A model generated the notes under the pieces. The model ran no database searches, was not told the DNA's origin, and was given only the letters and a program-made list of their open reading frames with translations. Position numbers and translations under genes: made by a program. This document shows positions 26,798 to 35,128 of a stretch of DNA of 64,000 bases, in pieces. The first letter of the stretch is position 1, and every line of letters begins with the position of its first letter. The stretch comes from JBCFBK01 sp039679975 (GTDB taxonomy: Bacteria; Bacteroidota; Bacteroidia; Bacteroidales; Prolixibacteraceae): contig JBDKTZ010000135.1 of assembly GCA_039679975.1 (NCBI GenBank), positions 11,488 through 75,487 of the forward strand. Reading direction: 5' to 3'.

Positions 26798-27241
26798 CTA
26801 TTTCAATTCCGGCTTTGTACTGGACCAATGTGAATGGATGATTTTCCATTCCCCTCCTTTTTCCTTCCGATATACTTCCGTGCAGTTCCATTTATAAGTT
26901 GTTTCACCAACAGAACTGACCAAATTGAACGTAAGTACCGCCATGCTCTTATCAGCCTGGACTTCGGGAGCAATCACTTCGTAATTTGAAGCTTTTATTT
27001 TACCCTGCCAGGGTTCATAGAGTTTGGTGAGTTCGTTTAGCCCGTCCAAACGTTTTTCGAGCATCGGATCAAAATAGGTGACATCGTCAGCATACAGTTC
27101 CAAATAGCCATATACGTCTCCGTTCATCCAGCGTTCAAGCGCTGCTTTCTCCAAAGCGATTATTTTTTCGGAAATTTCACGGTCTTCAGCTGAAGCCGAA
27201 AAAGCGGTTGCCATCAGGGTAATTAATGCAAGCATTTTCAT
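26798..27241 (-). CDS. Secreted NTF2/SnoaL-like protein
   Basis: 147 aa from the ATG at 27241; an upstream TTG at 27271 overlaps a promoter element and is rejected. A signal peptide (MKMLALITLMATAFSASA) precedes an NTF2-like alpha/beta cone (KAALERWMNGDVYGYLELYADDVTYFDPM ... WKIIHSHWSS), as in SnoaL/DUF4440 proteins. Such folds serve as small ligand-binding pockets or isomerase-type enzymes; no catalytic residues can be assigned. Tightly coupled (6 bp) to the ABC transporter downstream. Confidence 0.85.
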   Translation of the reverse strand: MKMLALITLMATAFSASAEDREISEKIIALEKAALERWMNGDVYGYLELYADDVTYFDPMLEKRLDGLNELTKLYEPWQGKIKASNYEVIAPEVQADKSMAVLTFNLVSSVGETTYKWNCTEVYRKEKGGEWKIIHSHWSSTKPELK

Positions 27242-27268
27242 GTCGGTAGTTTTTTGGTTGTTTATCTG

Positions 27269-27276
27269 CAAAGGTA
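27269..27276 (-). promoter_or_regulatory. -7 promoter element of the NTF2-ABC operon
   Basis: TACCTTTG on the minus strand (TAnnTTTG) 27 nt before the ATG at 27241. Confidence 0.55.
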
Positions 27277-27328
27277 CGGCTTTACTTCCTTAAACCAACC
27301 GGAAGAAATCCGGGGGAAACAGTACTTT

Positions 27329-28198
27329 TCAAGGATTCTTGATTTTTCTGAACGCAAGAGGGGTCGTTCCGGTGTTTTGACGAAACCGTCGAACAAAATA
27401 CGATGCATCTTCGAAACCTAAACGCAGAGCGATCTCCGCAACGGGCAAACCGGAATAGAGCAGGAGCCTTTTGGCTTCTGCAGTAATCCTGTTTTGAATA
27501 AACTGTTTCGCACCTGTTCCCAGATGAGAAAGGCATAAATCGTTCAAATGACCTGACGTAATGCTTAAAGCATCTGCATAGTAAGAAACGGAATGCTGTC
27601 GGGCAAATTCCCGGTTAACCAGATTGATATACTCCCGGATATGCCTGTTAAAATCAGTTTTATCACCGGAAGGATAAATGGCAGTATACTTTCTGTTGAG
27701 CCATACCAAAACCTGATAAAGCAGTGCTCTCAAGATTTGTTTATCATTGCTGCTGAACGTCCTGATTTCCTGTTCCACATCTTGCATGACTTTGATCAGG
27801 TATCGAGAGTCTGCTTCTTCGAGTGTCAGTTCAGGGGGATTGGACCCTGTATTAAAAAACTTCAGGCCCTCAACAAACCGTGCGTCGTTTAAAAAACAAC
27901 TCAGGAATTCTTCTTCAAAAAGCAAGACATAACCTTTCGGTAAAAGGTCATAATCCCAATACCGTACCTGTCCGGGTGAAGAAAATAAAACAATATTTTC
28001 CCGGATTGAATACCGGAATTGATCAATACTAAAAAAGCCTTTACCCCCAGTTAAGAGTGTAATATCATAATAGCTCAGGTAATGCGGGCAATCTTCGATG
28101 AGGTATTTCTCCAACGACTCCAGCCGGACCAGGTCAATCAAAAGTTCATCGCCGTACTTGGTCTTAAAAAAGTCATATTTTTTAATCGTCCTTTTCAA
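27329..28198 (-). CDS. AraC-family transcriptional regulator
   Basis: 289 aa. An N-terminal beta-rich sensing domain is followed by two helix-turn-helix motifs at the C-terminus (VSYYADALSITSGHLNDLC; LPVAEIALRLGFEDASYFVR then FRQNTGTTPLAFRKI), the AraC/XylS DNA-binding signature. Located directly upstream of the NTF2-ABC genes on the same strand with a separate promoter element between, so a local regulatory role is plausible but not shown. The ligand is unknown. Confidence 0.92.
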   Translation of the reverse strand: MKRTIKKYDFFKTKYGDELLIDLVRLESLEKYLIEDCPHYLSYYDITLLTGGKGFFSIDQFRYSIRENIVLFSSPGQVRYWDYDLLPKGYVLLFEEEFLSCFLNDARFVEGLKFFNTGSNPPELTLEEADSRYLIKVMQDVEQEIRTFSSNDKQILRALLYQVLVWLNRKYTAIYPSGDKTDFNRHIREYINLVNREFARQHSVSYYADALSITSGHLNDLCLSHLGTGAKQFIQNRITAEAKRLLLYSGLPVAEIALRLGFEDASYFVRRFRQNTGTTPLAFRKIKNP

Positions 28199-28307
28199 AT
28201 CATCCGCAGAAACGATACAAAGTAAGATAAAACAACTGTTGTCATATTTCTGTCTCCCGGTAAGCTAAAAAAGAAGTGATCACAAAATTCAGAATAGGTC
28301 CGTGACC

Positions 28308-29000
28308 TCATTTGTTCATGATGACGGGACCCAGTTCCTGCTTCATCTTTTCGTAATCGGATTCGCTCATCAGGCCCAGGTCCAGCAGTTCCTTCGCTTC
28401 CTTAAGCTTCGCAATCGCTGCTTCCCGCGTTAAAGGCGCATACAGGCTTCTGATCTCACCCGCGATCGCCGCTTTTTCATAGTCCAGAATGGAAAGATAT
28501 TTATAAATACCGAATGCCCTCCCATTGGGTTCTCCCAACAAAACATTCACTGCAAGAGGCTTTTTTGCGCTTCCTTTATGAAAGACCTTCATTTCTGCAA
28601 TAACCACGATTTCTTCCTGCATATTGGCACCTACATTTTCCGCTCCTTCTCCGGGTGTTGTCGCGTTCAGAATGGTACTCATCCCTCCTTGTTTCCCGTA
28701 GAAAATCATGGCGTAGTTATTCTGGGTCTGCGATCTGGCCACTCCAACGCCAACTTTTTCGCCAACACCAATTCCCGTGGTCGAGGTCGTACTTCCCGAA
28801 GGATATCCCAGAATCAGCGTGTCGCCTACCTGCAGAACCGCACCATCTGCCGCGATATATCTCAACACCTTTGTATTATTCCTGATCGTCCGGAATACTT
28901 CTGAATTCTGCGTGTCATCAAACGTCAGCTCTTCTATTTCACTTTGAGCGAAAGAAGTTGTCGCGGTAAAAGCAAGAATGGCAAAAATAATTTTCTTCAT
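28308..29000 (-). CDS. Secreted protein with C-terminal SHOCT domain
   Basis: 230 aa from the ATG at 29000, which begins a clean signal peptide (MKKIIFAILAFTATTSFAQ); the longer frame adds 11 charged residues before it and is rejected. Central part is Gly/Thr-rich beta (SGSTTSTTGIGVGEKVGVGV). The last ~35 residues form a SHOCT domain (AIAKLKEAKELLDLGLMSES), a short helical oligomerisation module. Function unknown. Confidence 0.78.
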   Translation of the reverse strand: MKKIIFAILAFTATTSFAQSEIEELTFDDTQNSEVFRTIRNNTKVLRYIAADGAVLQVGDTLILGYPSGSTTSTTGIGVGEKVGVGVARSQTQNNYAMIFYGKQGGMSTILNATTPGEGAENVGANMQEEIVVIAEMKVFHKGSAKKPLAVNVLLGEPNGRAFGIYKYLSILDYEKAAIAGEIRSLYAPLTREAAIAKLKEAKELLDLGLMSESDYEKMKQELGPVIMNK

Positions 29001-29334
29001 TTGTTTGTATATTTCTTTTTTTGATTCAAGCACAAAATCAATTCCTTTCGATTCAACTGATTCATTATAAAATAATCCTTTTCTGACAGACCAAATTAAT
29101 ATTTTCTGCCTTTAATTGAACTTGTATTCACTATTTATTCCTAAAATAATTGTATTGGCCAAAACAAACTTTATGCCTAAAATTTACAACAGTTGTCCAC
29201 GAACGTTTTTATTCTTCATTAACCAGATCCCGGTCGCCATTTACGTCGGATCTGCTCCAAAGCGTGCAGTAAGAATAACAACATATTGTCTTGTCACCCT
29301 TCAACCCCGCCCTCTCTTTTTCCATTCTCCGGTC
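29001..29334. other. 334-bp intergenic region without genes
   Basis: Between the SHOCT gene and the thioesterase gene. AT-rich on the SHOCT side. A 90-codon frame from 29116 runs into the thioesterase gene on the opposite strand and has no recognisable features. No hairpin or promoter consensus convincing enough to call. Confidence 0.5.
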
Positions 29335-29766
29335 TCAGGGTTCTTCCTGATTCAACGTCAGAAACCAGTCAAAAACGGAAGTAAATAACCTTTCATTCGA
29401 TACGCTGTAAAGATCAACTTTAACCTGAATAACTGTCCGCTTTCTTGTATTTAATGCATCAATGATTTCAGGAACAGTTGAATCAACCAGAACAGCACTT
29501 GAAAAAACAGATCCGTTTGCCGGTTTACTGTATTTGACTTCCACTTTTCTCACAACGGGGATAATTGCCAATTCATAATCGTTGAACTGCCTTAGTAAAA
29601 ACTCCCCGCTTGAAGCTTCGGCAAGTGCAAACAGGGCGCCTGCATGTACCGTTGCCAGATGATTGAGATACTCACTTTTGGGTTCCAGCTTAAAAATAAA
29701 ACCACTCCCGGGATCTGCTTTGTCAATTCCCAGGAATTTATTGAAGGGGATCTCAAGTACATTCAT
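29335..29766 (-). CDS. Hotdog-fold thioesterase (PaaI/DUF4442-like)
   Basis: 143 aa. NHLATVHAGALFALAEASSG is the hotdog central helix with the catalytic-site pattern H-x-G-x(6)-E of PaaI/YiiD-type thioesterases, and VRKVEVKYSKPANGSV is the following strand. Expected to hydrolyse an acyl-CoA; substrate unknown. The start overlaps the stop of the metalloprotease gene by 4 bp, so the two are translationally coupled. Confidence 0.82.
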   Translation of the reverse strand: MNVLEIPFNKFLGIDKADPGSGFIFKLEPKSEYLNHLATVHAGALFALAEASSGEFLLRQFNDYELAIIPVVRKVEVKYSKPANGSVFSSAVLVDSTVPEIIDALNTRKRTVIQVKVDLYSVSNERLFTSVFDWFLTLNQEEP

Positions 29767-30410
29767 ATTAAACCTTTTTTGTTCCGGTAATAAAAAAAAG
29801 TCTTTCCCTGTTCCATGTCATCATAATTATAAATCTCCTTATCCGAATGGTTGCTGTAAAATGCCAGCATAGCCATATCGCCGGCACAGAATAAAGAATG
29901 GATGCACATCACACTGAAAAAGAAGTAAGCATACGGCGTGTACCAAGAGAGGACGCCCGCTATCAGGCACACCAGCTTCACGGTCACCAACGGAGCAAAC
30001 GCCACGATCCTGAAAGTTCTGAGTTCAATTACCTCCTTGTCGGCCATCACGTAAAAAATAAACTTCTTCAACATCATTCCCGCTTTCAGCTTCCGTGCAC
30101 CGCATACCCAATAGGCAAACGCATGTAACAGCTCATGCAGGAAGATCAAAACCGTGAACGAAAATAAAACCGCATATCCCGTATGGATAAGAGGCTCAGG
30201 TATTCCCTTGACAAGCCGGATTACCGCGTGTCCTGCCAAAAACCCGAGCAACACCAACATGATCATCTGATAAATGGAGTAAATCCGGATTAGCCGGACT
30301 CCCGGTGTGATTTGCTCAAAAATAAATTTTTTAATCTGCCGGTGCTCCACTTCAGCCAATAATTCAAATTGTTCCGGGTTCTTCAAATCTTCCGGTCTTA
30401 GTTTCTTCAT
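29763..30410 (-). CDS. DUF3267-type membrane zinc metalloprotease
   Basis: 215 aa. Four or so membrane helices; the zinc motif HELLH at about residues 91-95 lies in the second helix (VLIFLHELLHAFAYWVCG), as in DUF3267 proteins. The C-terminal tail is polar. These are putative intramembrane-type proteases with no known substrate. Coupled to the thioesterase gene by a 4-bp overlap; divergent from rnhB. Confidence 0.8.
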   Translation of the reverse strand: MKKLRPEDLKNPEQFELLAEVEHRQIKKFIFEQITPGVRLIRIYSIYQMIMLVLLGFLAGHAVIRLVKGIPEPLIHTGYAVLFSFTVLIFLHELLHAFAYWVCGARKLKAGMMLKKFIFYVMADKEVIELRTFRIVAFAPLVTVKLVCLIAGVLSWYTPYAYFFFSVMCIHSLFCAGDMAMLAFYSNHSDKEIYNYDDMEQGKTFFYYRNKKGLI

Positions 30411-30443
30411 CTTGCTTAATTTATCGCCGAAAACCTATTTTTT

Positions 30444-30451
30444 TATCTTTG
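30444..30451 (+). promoter_or_regulatory. -7 promoter element of rnhB
   Basis: TATCTTTG (TAnnTTTG). It overlaps the first codons of the longest rnhB frame (30449), which places the true start downstream at 30533. Confidence 0.6.
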
Positions 30452-30532
30452 CAAATAGTATTCTCCCTCGTGGGAATACTGTGTACAGATCACGCAAGAA
30501 CCTTGGGACAACAAAAGTATCATTTTTTAAAA

Positions 30533-31159
30533 ATGGCAGGAAAAAGTTTACTACAGTTATGTTTGCAGGAGGGAAGGCTTGAAGCGGGTTGCGATGAAGC
30601 CGGTCGCGGATGCCTGGCTGGTCCTGTCGTCGCCGCCGCTGTCATCCTGCCGTCAGACTTTGAAAATACCCTGTTAAATGATTCCAAGGAACTTACGGAA
30701 AAAGAAAGGGACCTGCTTCGTCCAATTATCGAAAACCAGGCACTGGCCTGGGCCATTGGTGTGGTGAGTCATACCGAAATCGATGAAATCAATATTCTTA
30801 ATGCCTCTTTCCTGGCCATGCACCGGGCGATCGGTCAACTTAAAATGATTCCGGAACATCTGCTGATCGACGGTAACAGGTTTAATGCTTATCCCAATAT
30901 CCCGCATACCTGCATCATCAAAGGAGACGGCAAATACCTTCCTATCGCAGCCGCGTCGGTGCTTGCCAAAACGTTTCGGGATGAACTGATGAAGAACCTG
31001 CACAGGCGATTTCCGCAATACTGCTGGAACAGCAATAAAGGCTATCCCACAAAAGCTCATCGTCAGGCTATCCGTGAAATCGGACCATCACCTTTTCACC
31101 GCATCACGTTCCACTTGCTGGAGGAACAACTGGAACTGGACTTTGAGCATGGAGCATAG
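30533..31159 (+). CDS. rnhB: Ribonuclease HII
   Basis: 208 aa from ATG 30533; the upstream 28-codon extension overlaps a promoter element and lacks family similarity. Catalytic motifs: EAGCDEAGRGCLAGPV with the Asp-Glu pair, HLLIDGNRF with the third acid, and KGDGKYLPIAAASVLAKTFRD with the fourth. It cleaves the RNA strand of RNA-DNA hybrids and removes misincorporated ribonucleotides. Its stop overlaps the first arm of a convergent hairpin. Confidence 0.95.
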   Translation: MAGKSLLQLCLQEGRLEAGCDEAGRGCLAGPVVAAAVILPSDFENTLLNDSKELTEKERDLLRPIIENQALAWAIGVVSHTEIDEINILNASFLAMHRAIGQLKMIPEHLLIDGNRFNAYPNIPHTCIIKGDGKYLPIAAASVLAKTFRDELMKNLHRRFPQYCWNSNKGYPTKAHRQAIREIGPSPFHRITFHLLEEQLELDFEHGA

Positions 31160-31190
31160 TGCATGGTGCACAGAATCTTTCCTATGCTCC
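31151..31190. repeat. Inverted repeat between convergent rnhB and TolC genes
   Basis: GGAGCATAG (31151-31159) pairs with CTATGCTCC (31182-31190). The tract around it is built from GCATGG/CTATGC/TGTGC words like those at 45.1 and 59.5 kb. It may end transcription of both genes although T-runs are short. Confidence 0.55.
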
Positions 31191-31210
31191 AGGCGCTATG
31201 CCCTGTGCTT

Positions 31211-32569
31211 CTAGAGTTCGATCGGGACTCCGCTATAGAAATCCAGGATCTTTGAGCGGAAAATGTAGTCGTATTTTGCCTGAGCCAAATCGCTGCTGGC
31301 TTTTGTCAGATTGTTTTTTGCCTGATTATATTCCACTGAATTCACCATACCGACATTGAATTTCTCTTCGGTATAGCGGAAAGCTTCCTGCATCGACTCG
31401 ACCGCCTTATTACTGGCAATATACTTTTTCAATGCCGCCAGCGCATTGGTATAAGCCTGCTCAATTTCTGTCCGTAATACATTTTTCGTGTTCTGAAGCT
31501 CCAATTCCTGGTTCATCGCCTGCAACTCCGCGTTTTTCACCTGTGTCCGGGTCTGGAATTTATTAAAAACAGGAATACTTAAATTAAAACCCACGCCATA
31601 CTGATCATTGCCCTTAAGCTGAGTATCAAAAGGAATTTTGGATCCCGGGATGAGCGTTCCATCCACGACCGTACCGGCGAACCTGTACTTATTATTGTAA
31701 TAATTACTATAGTCGAAGCCCAGGGTTAGTGTCGGATAGAGAGCGCTTTTTGCTATCTCAACCTGTTCTCTGTAACTTTCCAGCTTAAAAGCTGCACTTT
31801 TCACTTCAGGACGGGTTTGAACGGCATTACTGAATACTTCTACCGAATTAAGCAAAGTCCGGTTGGCAGTAACAACCGGGAGGTCCGGCTTTATGATCTT
31901 AAATTGATCCGAAACAGGAAGTTCCAGCAACTGATACAGGTTAAGATAACTCAACTGCAATTCATTTTGCTGATTGACAAGATTTAATTCTTCCTGCGCA
32001 TACTGCGCCTCGATCTCCAGCAGGCTTCCCTTTGCAAGGCTTCCTGCATTAACGAGCTTTTTGGTCCTTTCAATCTGAAGGTTTGTCACGCCCAGTTGAT
32101 CTTCAGCCACCTGTACCAATTCCTGGGCAAACAGGATTTGCAGGTAAGCGGCAGCCACATTCAGTACAATGTCGTCTTTTGCTTTTTGCAAATCTTCCAG
32201 GCTGGCCTTCAAATTAAAATCAGCCATATCAATCGATTTCCGGATCGACAGATTATTCCATAAGGTCACGTTTGCGCTGAACCTTCCGCTCGTGGTATTT
32301 GAGTTCATATCAGCGTACGTATTGTCTCCCTGTAGTGATTTGCCAAAGCTGAAACTATTTCCCAAACTTCCGTTCAGTGACGGCAACCGGTTGTTTTTGG
32401 ATTGCTTCAGTTCATTCCCGTAGTAATCGGTATTGGTTTGCTGCTGCCGGATCCGAATGTTATTCCCGAGTGCATAATTAATGCATTTCTGCAAATCCCA
32501 TTCCTGCTGAGCTTGAACCATAATTGCCAGATAAACAGCAATCACTGTCATATATAATTTTAACTTCAT
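31211..32569 (-). CDS. TolC-family outer-membrane efflux protein
   Basis: 452 aa from the ATG at 32569, which opens a signal peptide (MKLKLYMTVIAVYLAIMVQAQ); the longer frame adds a basic non-signal stretch. Two repeats of long helices and paired strands, e.g. WDLQKCINYALGNNIRIRQQQ at the mature N-terminus and ELQAMNQELELQNTKNVLRTEIEQAY further on, as in OEP proteins. Trimeric outer-membrane channel of the adjacent adaptor/ABC efflux system; last gene of the five-gene operon. Confidence 0.92.
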   Translation of the reverse strand: MKLKLYMTVIAVYLAIMVQAQQEWDLQKCINYALGNNIRIRQQQTNTDYYGNELKQSKNNRLPSLNGSLGNSFSFGKSLQGDNTYADMNSNTTSGRFSANVTLWNNLSIRKSIDMADFNLKASLEDLQKAKDDIVLNVAAAYLQILFAQELVQVAEDQLGVTNLQIERTKKLVNAGSLAKGSLLEIEAQYAQEELNLVNQQNELQLSYLNLYQLLELPVSDQFKIIKPDLPVVTANRTLLNSVEVFSNAVQTRPEVKSAAFKLESYREQVEIAKSALYPTLTLGFDYSNYYNNKYRFAGTVVDGTLIPGSKIPFDTQLKGNDQYGVGFNLSIPVFNKFQTRTQVKNAELQAMNQELELQNTKNVLRTEIEQAYTNALAALKKYIASNKAVESMQEAFRYTEEKFNVGMVNSVEYNQAKNNLTKASSDLAQAKYDYIFRSKILDFYSGVPIEL

Positions 32570-32606
32570 GTTAAATGATTTATATTTTACTGGAAAATTA
32601 CACATT

Positions 32607-33734
32607 CTATCCTTTCTTATCCTCTTTCTCTTTAGGTTTTTTCGGATCAATTTTATCGCCTTTAACCTTATCGTTTTTCGTTAATCCTTCTACGATCTCA
32701 ATATTGATCCCGTCAGAAATACCTGTCTTTACATTTCGCTTTTCATATATCGATTCTGCTTCGTTGGTAAGCACCTCAACAAAAGCTGAATCGTTTTTAA
32801 ACTGCAGCATACCCTCGGGAATAACCATGACACTGTCCTTTCGTTCCAAAACAATGTTGGCATTGGCAGAATACCCGGCGCGGATAAACTGACCCTCTTT
32901 CAGAGAAACATCGGCCTTGATCTCAAACTGGATCGCTCCGTTTTCTTCTTTTCCTTTAGGCGATATGTACTTCAGCACGGCATCAAATTTATCCTTCTCA
33001 ATGGCGCCGATCTCCAGTTCGATCAACATCCCTTCCTTTATTTTTCCAACCTCCGTTTCATCAACCTTCCCCTGGAAAATCATATCCTTCATGTCGGCTA
33101 CAATGGCAATCGTTGTGCCGTCATTGAAGGTATTTGACTGGATCACGGAGTTACCTACCTTGATCGGAACATCGAGAACGGTTCCCGTGATGGTTGAGCG
33201 AACCAAGGTGTTAGTAGCAGTCTGAGCCTTTTTGGTAACCCCGTTCTTGATCAGCTCCAGATTATTATCGGCGGCCGAAAACTCTTCCTTCGACTGGTCG
33301 TATGCCACTTTTGCTTTTTTGAATTCTTCGTAGGAGATCACGTCGGTGTCAAATAGTTTCTGCTGACGATCGTAATCAATCTTCGCGTCCTGAAAATCAA
33401 TTTCAGCTTGTTTTAAGCGAGACTCAGCAGCATTCAGATTGACCATATCCGGTATTATTTTGATTTTAGCAATGACCTGCCCCTTCTCAATCCGATCGCC
33501 GGCCACCACATATATTTCGTCAATAATTCCGGAAACCTGAGGTTTTATCTCAATCTCCTGGCGGGGCACAACTGAACCTGTTGCCACTGTCTTCTGAATG
33601 ACATTTGAGATCACAGGTGTCCTGGTCTCATACACGTCGGGTTTCTTCTTCGATTTGGTGTAGAGGAAAGCAATGGTTCCTCCAAAAATTATTACCAACA
33701 GTGTAACTCCTAAAATTCTGAAAATCTTCTTCAT
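32607..33734 (-). CDS. MacA-like periplasmic adaptor (HlyD/RND MFP family)
   Basis: 375 aa. One N-terminal membrane helix (residues 5-25) followed by a barrel-sandwich domain split around a coiled-coil hairpin: VVPRQEIEIKPQVSGIIDEI and the matching half VRSTITGTVLDVPIKVGNSV, with the hairpin LKQAEIDFQDAKIDYDRQQK between. The C-terminus is Lys/Asp-rich. It bridges inner-membrane permeases to the TolC channel. Operon position between permeases and TolC gene supports this. Confidence 0.92.
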   Translation of the reverse strand: MKKIFRILGVTLLVIIFGGTIAFLYTKSKKKPDVYETRTPVISNVIQKTVATGSVVPRQEIEIKPQVSGIIDEIYVVAGDRIEKGQVIAKIKIIPDMVNLNAAESRLKQAEIDFQDAKIDYDRQQKLFDTDVISYEEFKKAKVAYDQSKEEFSAADNNLELIKNGVTKKAQTATNTLVRSTITGTVLDVPIKVGNSVIQSNTFNDGTTIAIVADMKDMIFQGKVDETEVGKIKEGMLIELEIGAIEKDKFDAVLKYISPKGKEENGAIQFEIKADVSLKEGQFIRAGYSANANIVLERKDSVMVIPEGMLQFKNDSAFVEVLTNEAESIYEKRNVKTGISDGINIEIVEGLTKNDKVKGDKIDPKKPKEKEDKKG

Positions 33735-33822
33735 GGTTTAAATTGCTAAATGGTCAAATTGTTTCTTGTTATATGGCTCATTAAAATGCTAAATTGTAAA
33801 ATTTTGATGGTCTTTCATGTTG

Positions 33823-35082
33823 CTATTCATCTCTCAACGCATCAATGGGTTTAATACTAATAGCGCGCCTGGCAGGTACCAGTCCTGCAAATATTCCGGA
33901 GATCACCAGAACAGTCAGCGCAGCAAGGGCCATTCCCAGATTGATCTGCGGATGCCGGAAAAACATCTCATCTCCTGCCGATTCTAAAAATTTGTTTAAG
34001 ACCTCCAGCAGTCCGACTCCCAGTGAAAGTCCGATATAACCGGCCATCACGGTTAAAAAGACACTCTCTGCCACGATATGAAGGATGATCTTCCCGGGAG
34101 TTGCTCCAATGGCCCGTTGTATACCAATTTCCTGTGTTCGTTCCTTGATGATGACCAGCATAATGTTGCTTACTCCAATCACTCCTGCCATCAAGGTGCC
34201 TATTCCAACAATCCAGGTTAAGATCTGGATTCCCAGAAACAAGGCGGAAAATTTTTTAAATTCAGCTTCAATATTAAATGACCCCACAGCCTGCATGTCG
34301 TCAGGAGCAATTTTATGCCGTTCCTTTAAGATCGTTTTCAGTTTCTCCTCCATCGCGCTCACACTCGACCAGGATTTAGCCGTTACCGAAAAGAAATGAA
34401 TGACATTCCCGTAATTGTAAGCGGTTTGCATCGTCGAAAAAGGTAATATGATGGTTTCTTCCTTTTTCCCTCCTCCAATATTGATACGGGTTTCAGGATG
34501 GATTACACCGACAACCTGAAAATAGACCCCGCTCAGTTTCAGATATTTCCCGATCGGGTCTTCTTCCGGAGCAAACATTACTTCCTGTACCCGCTCCCCA
34601 ATCACGCACACCTTCCTTTTCTGTTTGACGTCAATTTCATTAAGCAGGCGGCCCTTAAGCGGGGTCCATTTATCTATTTTAAAATAGTCCGGGTAATCAC
34701 CATAAATATTAAAAGCGCCGGACCGTTCGCCACGAACAGTGTTATCCCCGTTCTGGGCCCACCCGAACAATCGTGGCGACAAGTATTCCACTTCACGTAC
34801 GTTTTGCCTTATATATCCAATATCTTCGTTTTTATAATCCCACCGGCGTCCGCGCTGAAAACCCTCAAACGGCTTACTGGTACGTTCAGTCCAGAAGAAT
34901 GCTGAATTCGTCGCAAAACCTTTCACCCCTTCCAGCACACCGTTCTCCAGTGCCCTGCCGGCACCAGACATGATGATGAGCATAAAAATTCCCCAGAATA
35001 CACCAAAAGCGGTCATGAAACTTCGCAAGCGGTTTTGTTTCAGTGCACTTATAATTTCTTTCCACAAATCAGGATCAAACAT
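33823..35082 (-). CDS. MacB-like ABC transporter permease 1
   Basis: 419 aa. An N-terminal helix follows LKQNRLRSFMTAFGVFWGIFM; then a large periplasmic MacB core domain (~residues 45-260) and three C-terminal helices of the FtsX type (GVIGVSNIMLVIIKERTQEI, GATPGKIILHIVAESVFL, ISIKPIDALRDE end). No fused ATPase. It pairs with the second, homologous permease and shares the ATPase encoded first in the operon. Substrate unknown (peptide, lipid or siderophore export are all known for MacB relatives). Confidence 0.9.
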   Translation of the reverse strand: MFDPDLWKEIISALKQNRLRSFMTAFGVFWGIFMLIIMSGAGRALENGVLEGVKGFATNSAFFWTERTSKPFEGFQRGRRWDYKNEDIGYIRQNVREVEYLSPRLFGWAQNGDNTVRGERSGAFNIYGDYPDYFKIDKWTPLKGRLLNEIDVKQKRKVCVIGERVQEVMFAPEEDPIGKYLKLSGVYFQVVGVIHPETRINIGGGKKEETIILPFSTMQTAYNYGNVIHFFSVTAKSWSSVSAMEEKLKTILKERHKIAPDDMQAVGSFNIEAEFKKFSALFLGIQILTWIVGIGTLMAGVIGVSNIMLVIIKERTQEIGIQRAIGATPGKIILHIVAESVFLTVMAGYIGLSLGVGLLEVLNKFLESAGDEMFFRHPQINLGMALAALTVLVISGIFAGLVPARRAISIKPIDALRDE

Positions 35083-35128
35083 GATAAAATAAGTTCAAAA
35101 ATTTACGTTCCAAATTTCAGCCGGCAGT

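Noticed and set aside
22937..28198. Tellurite resistance locus because of the TerB-like domain
   Set aside because: Only one TerB-like domain on an ABC protein; no terC/terD/terE genes nearby.
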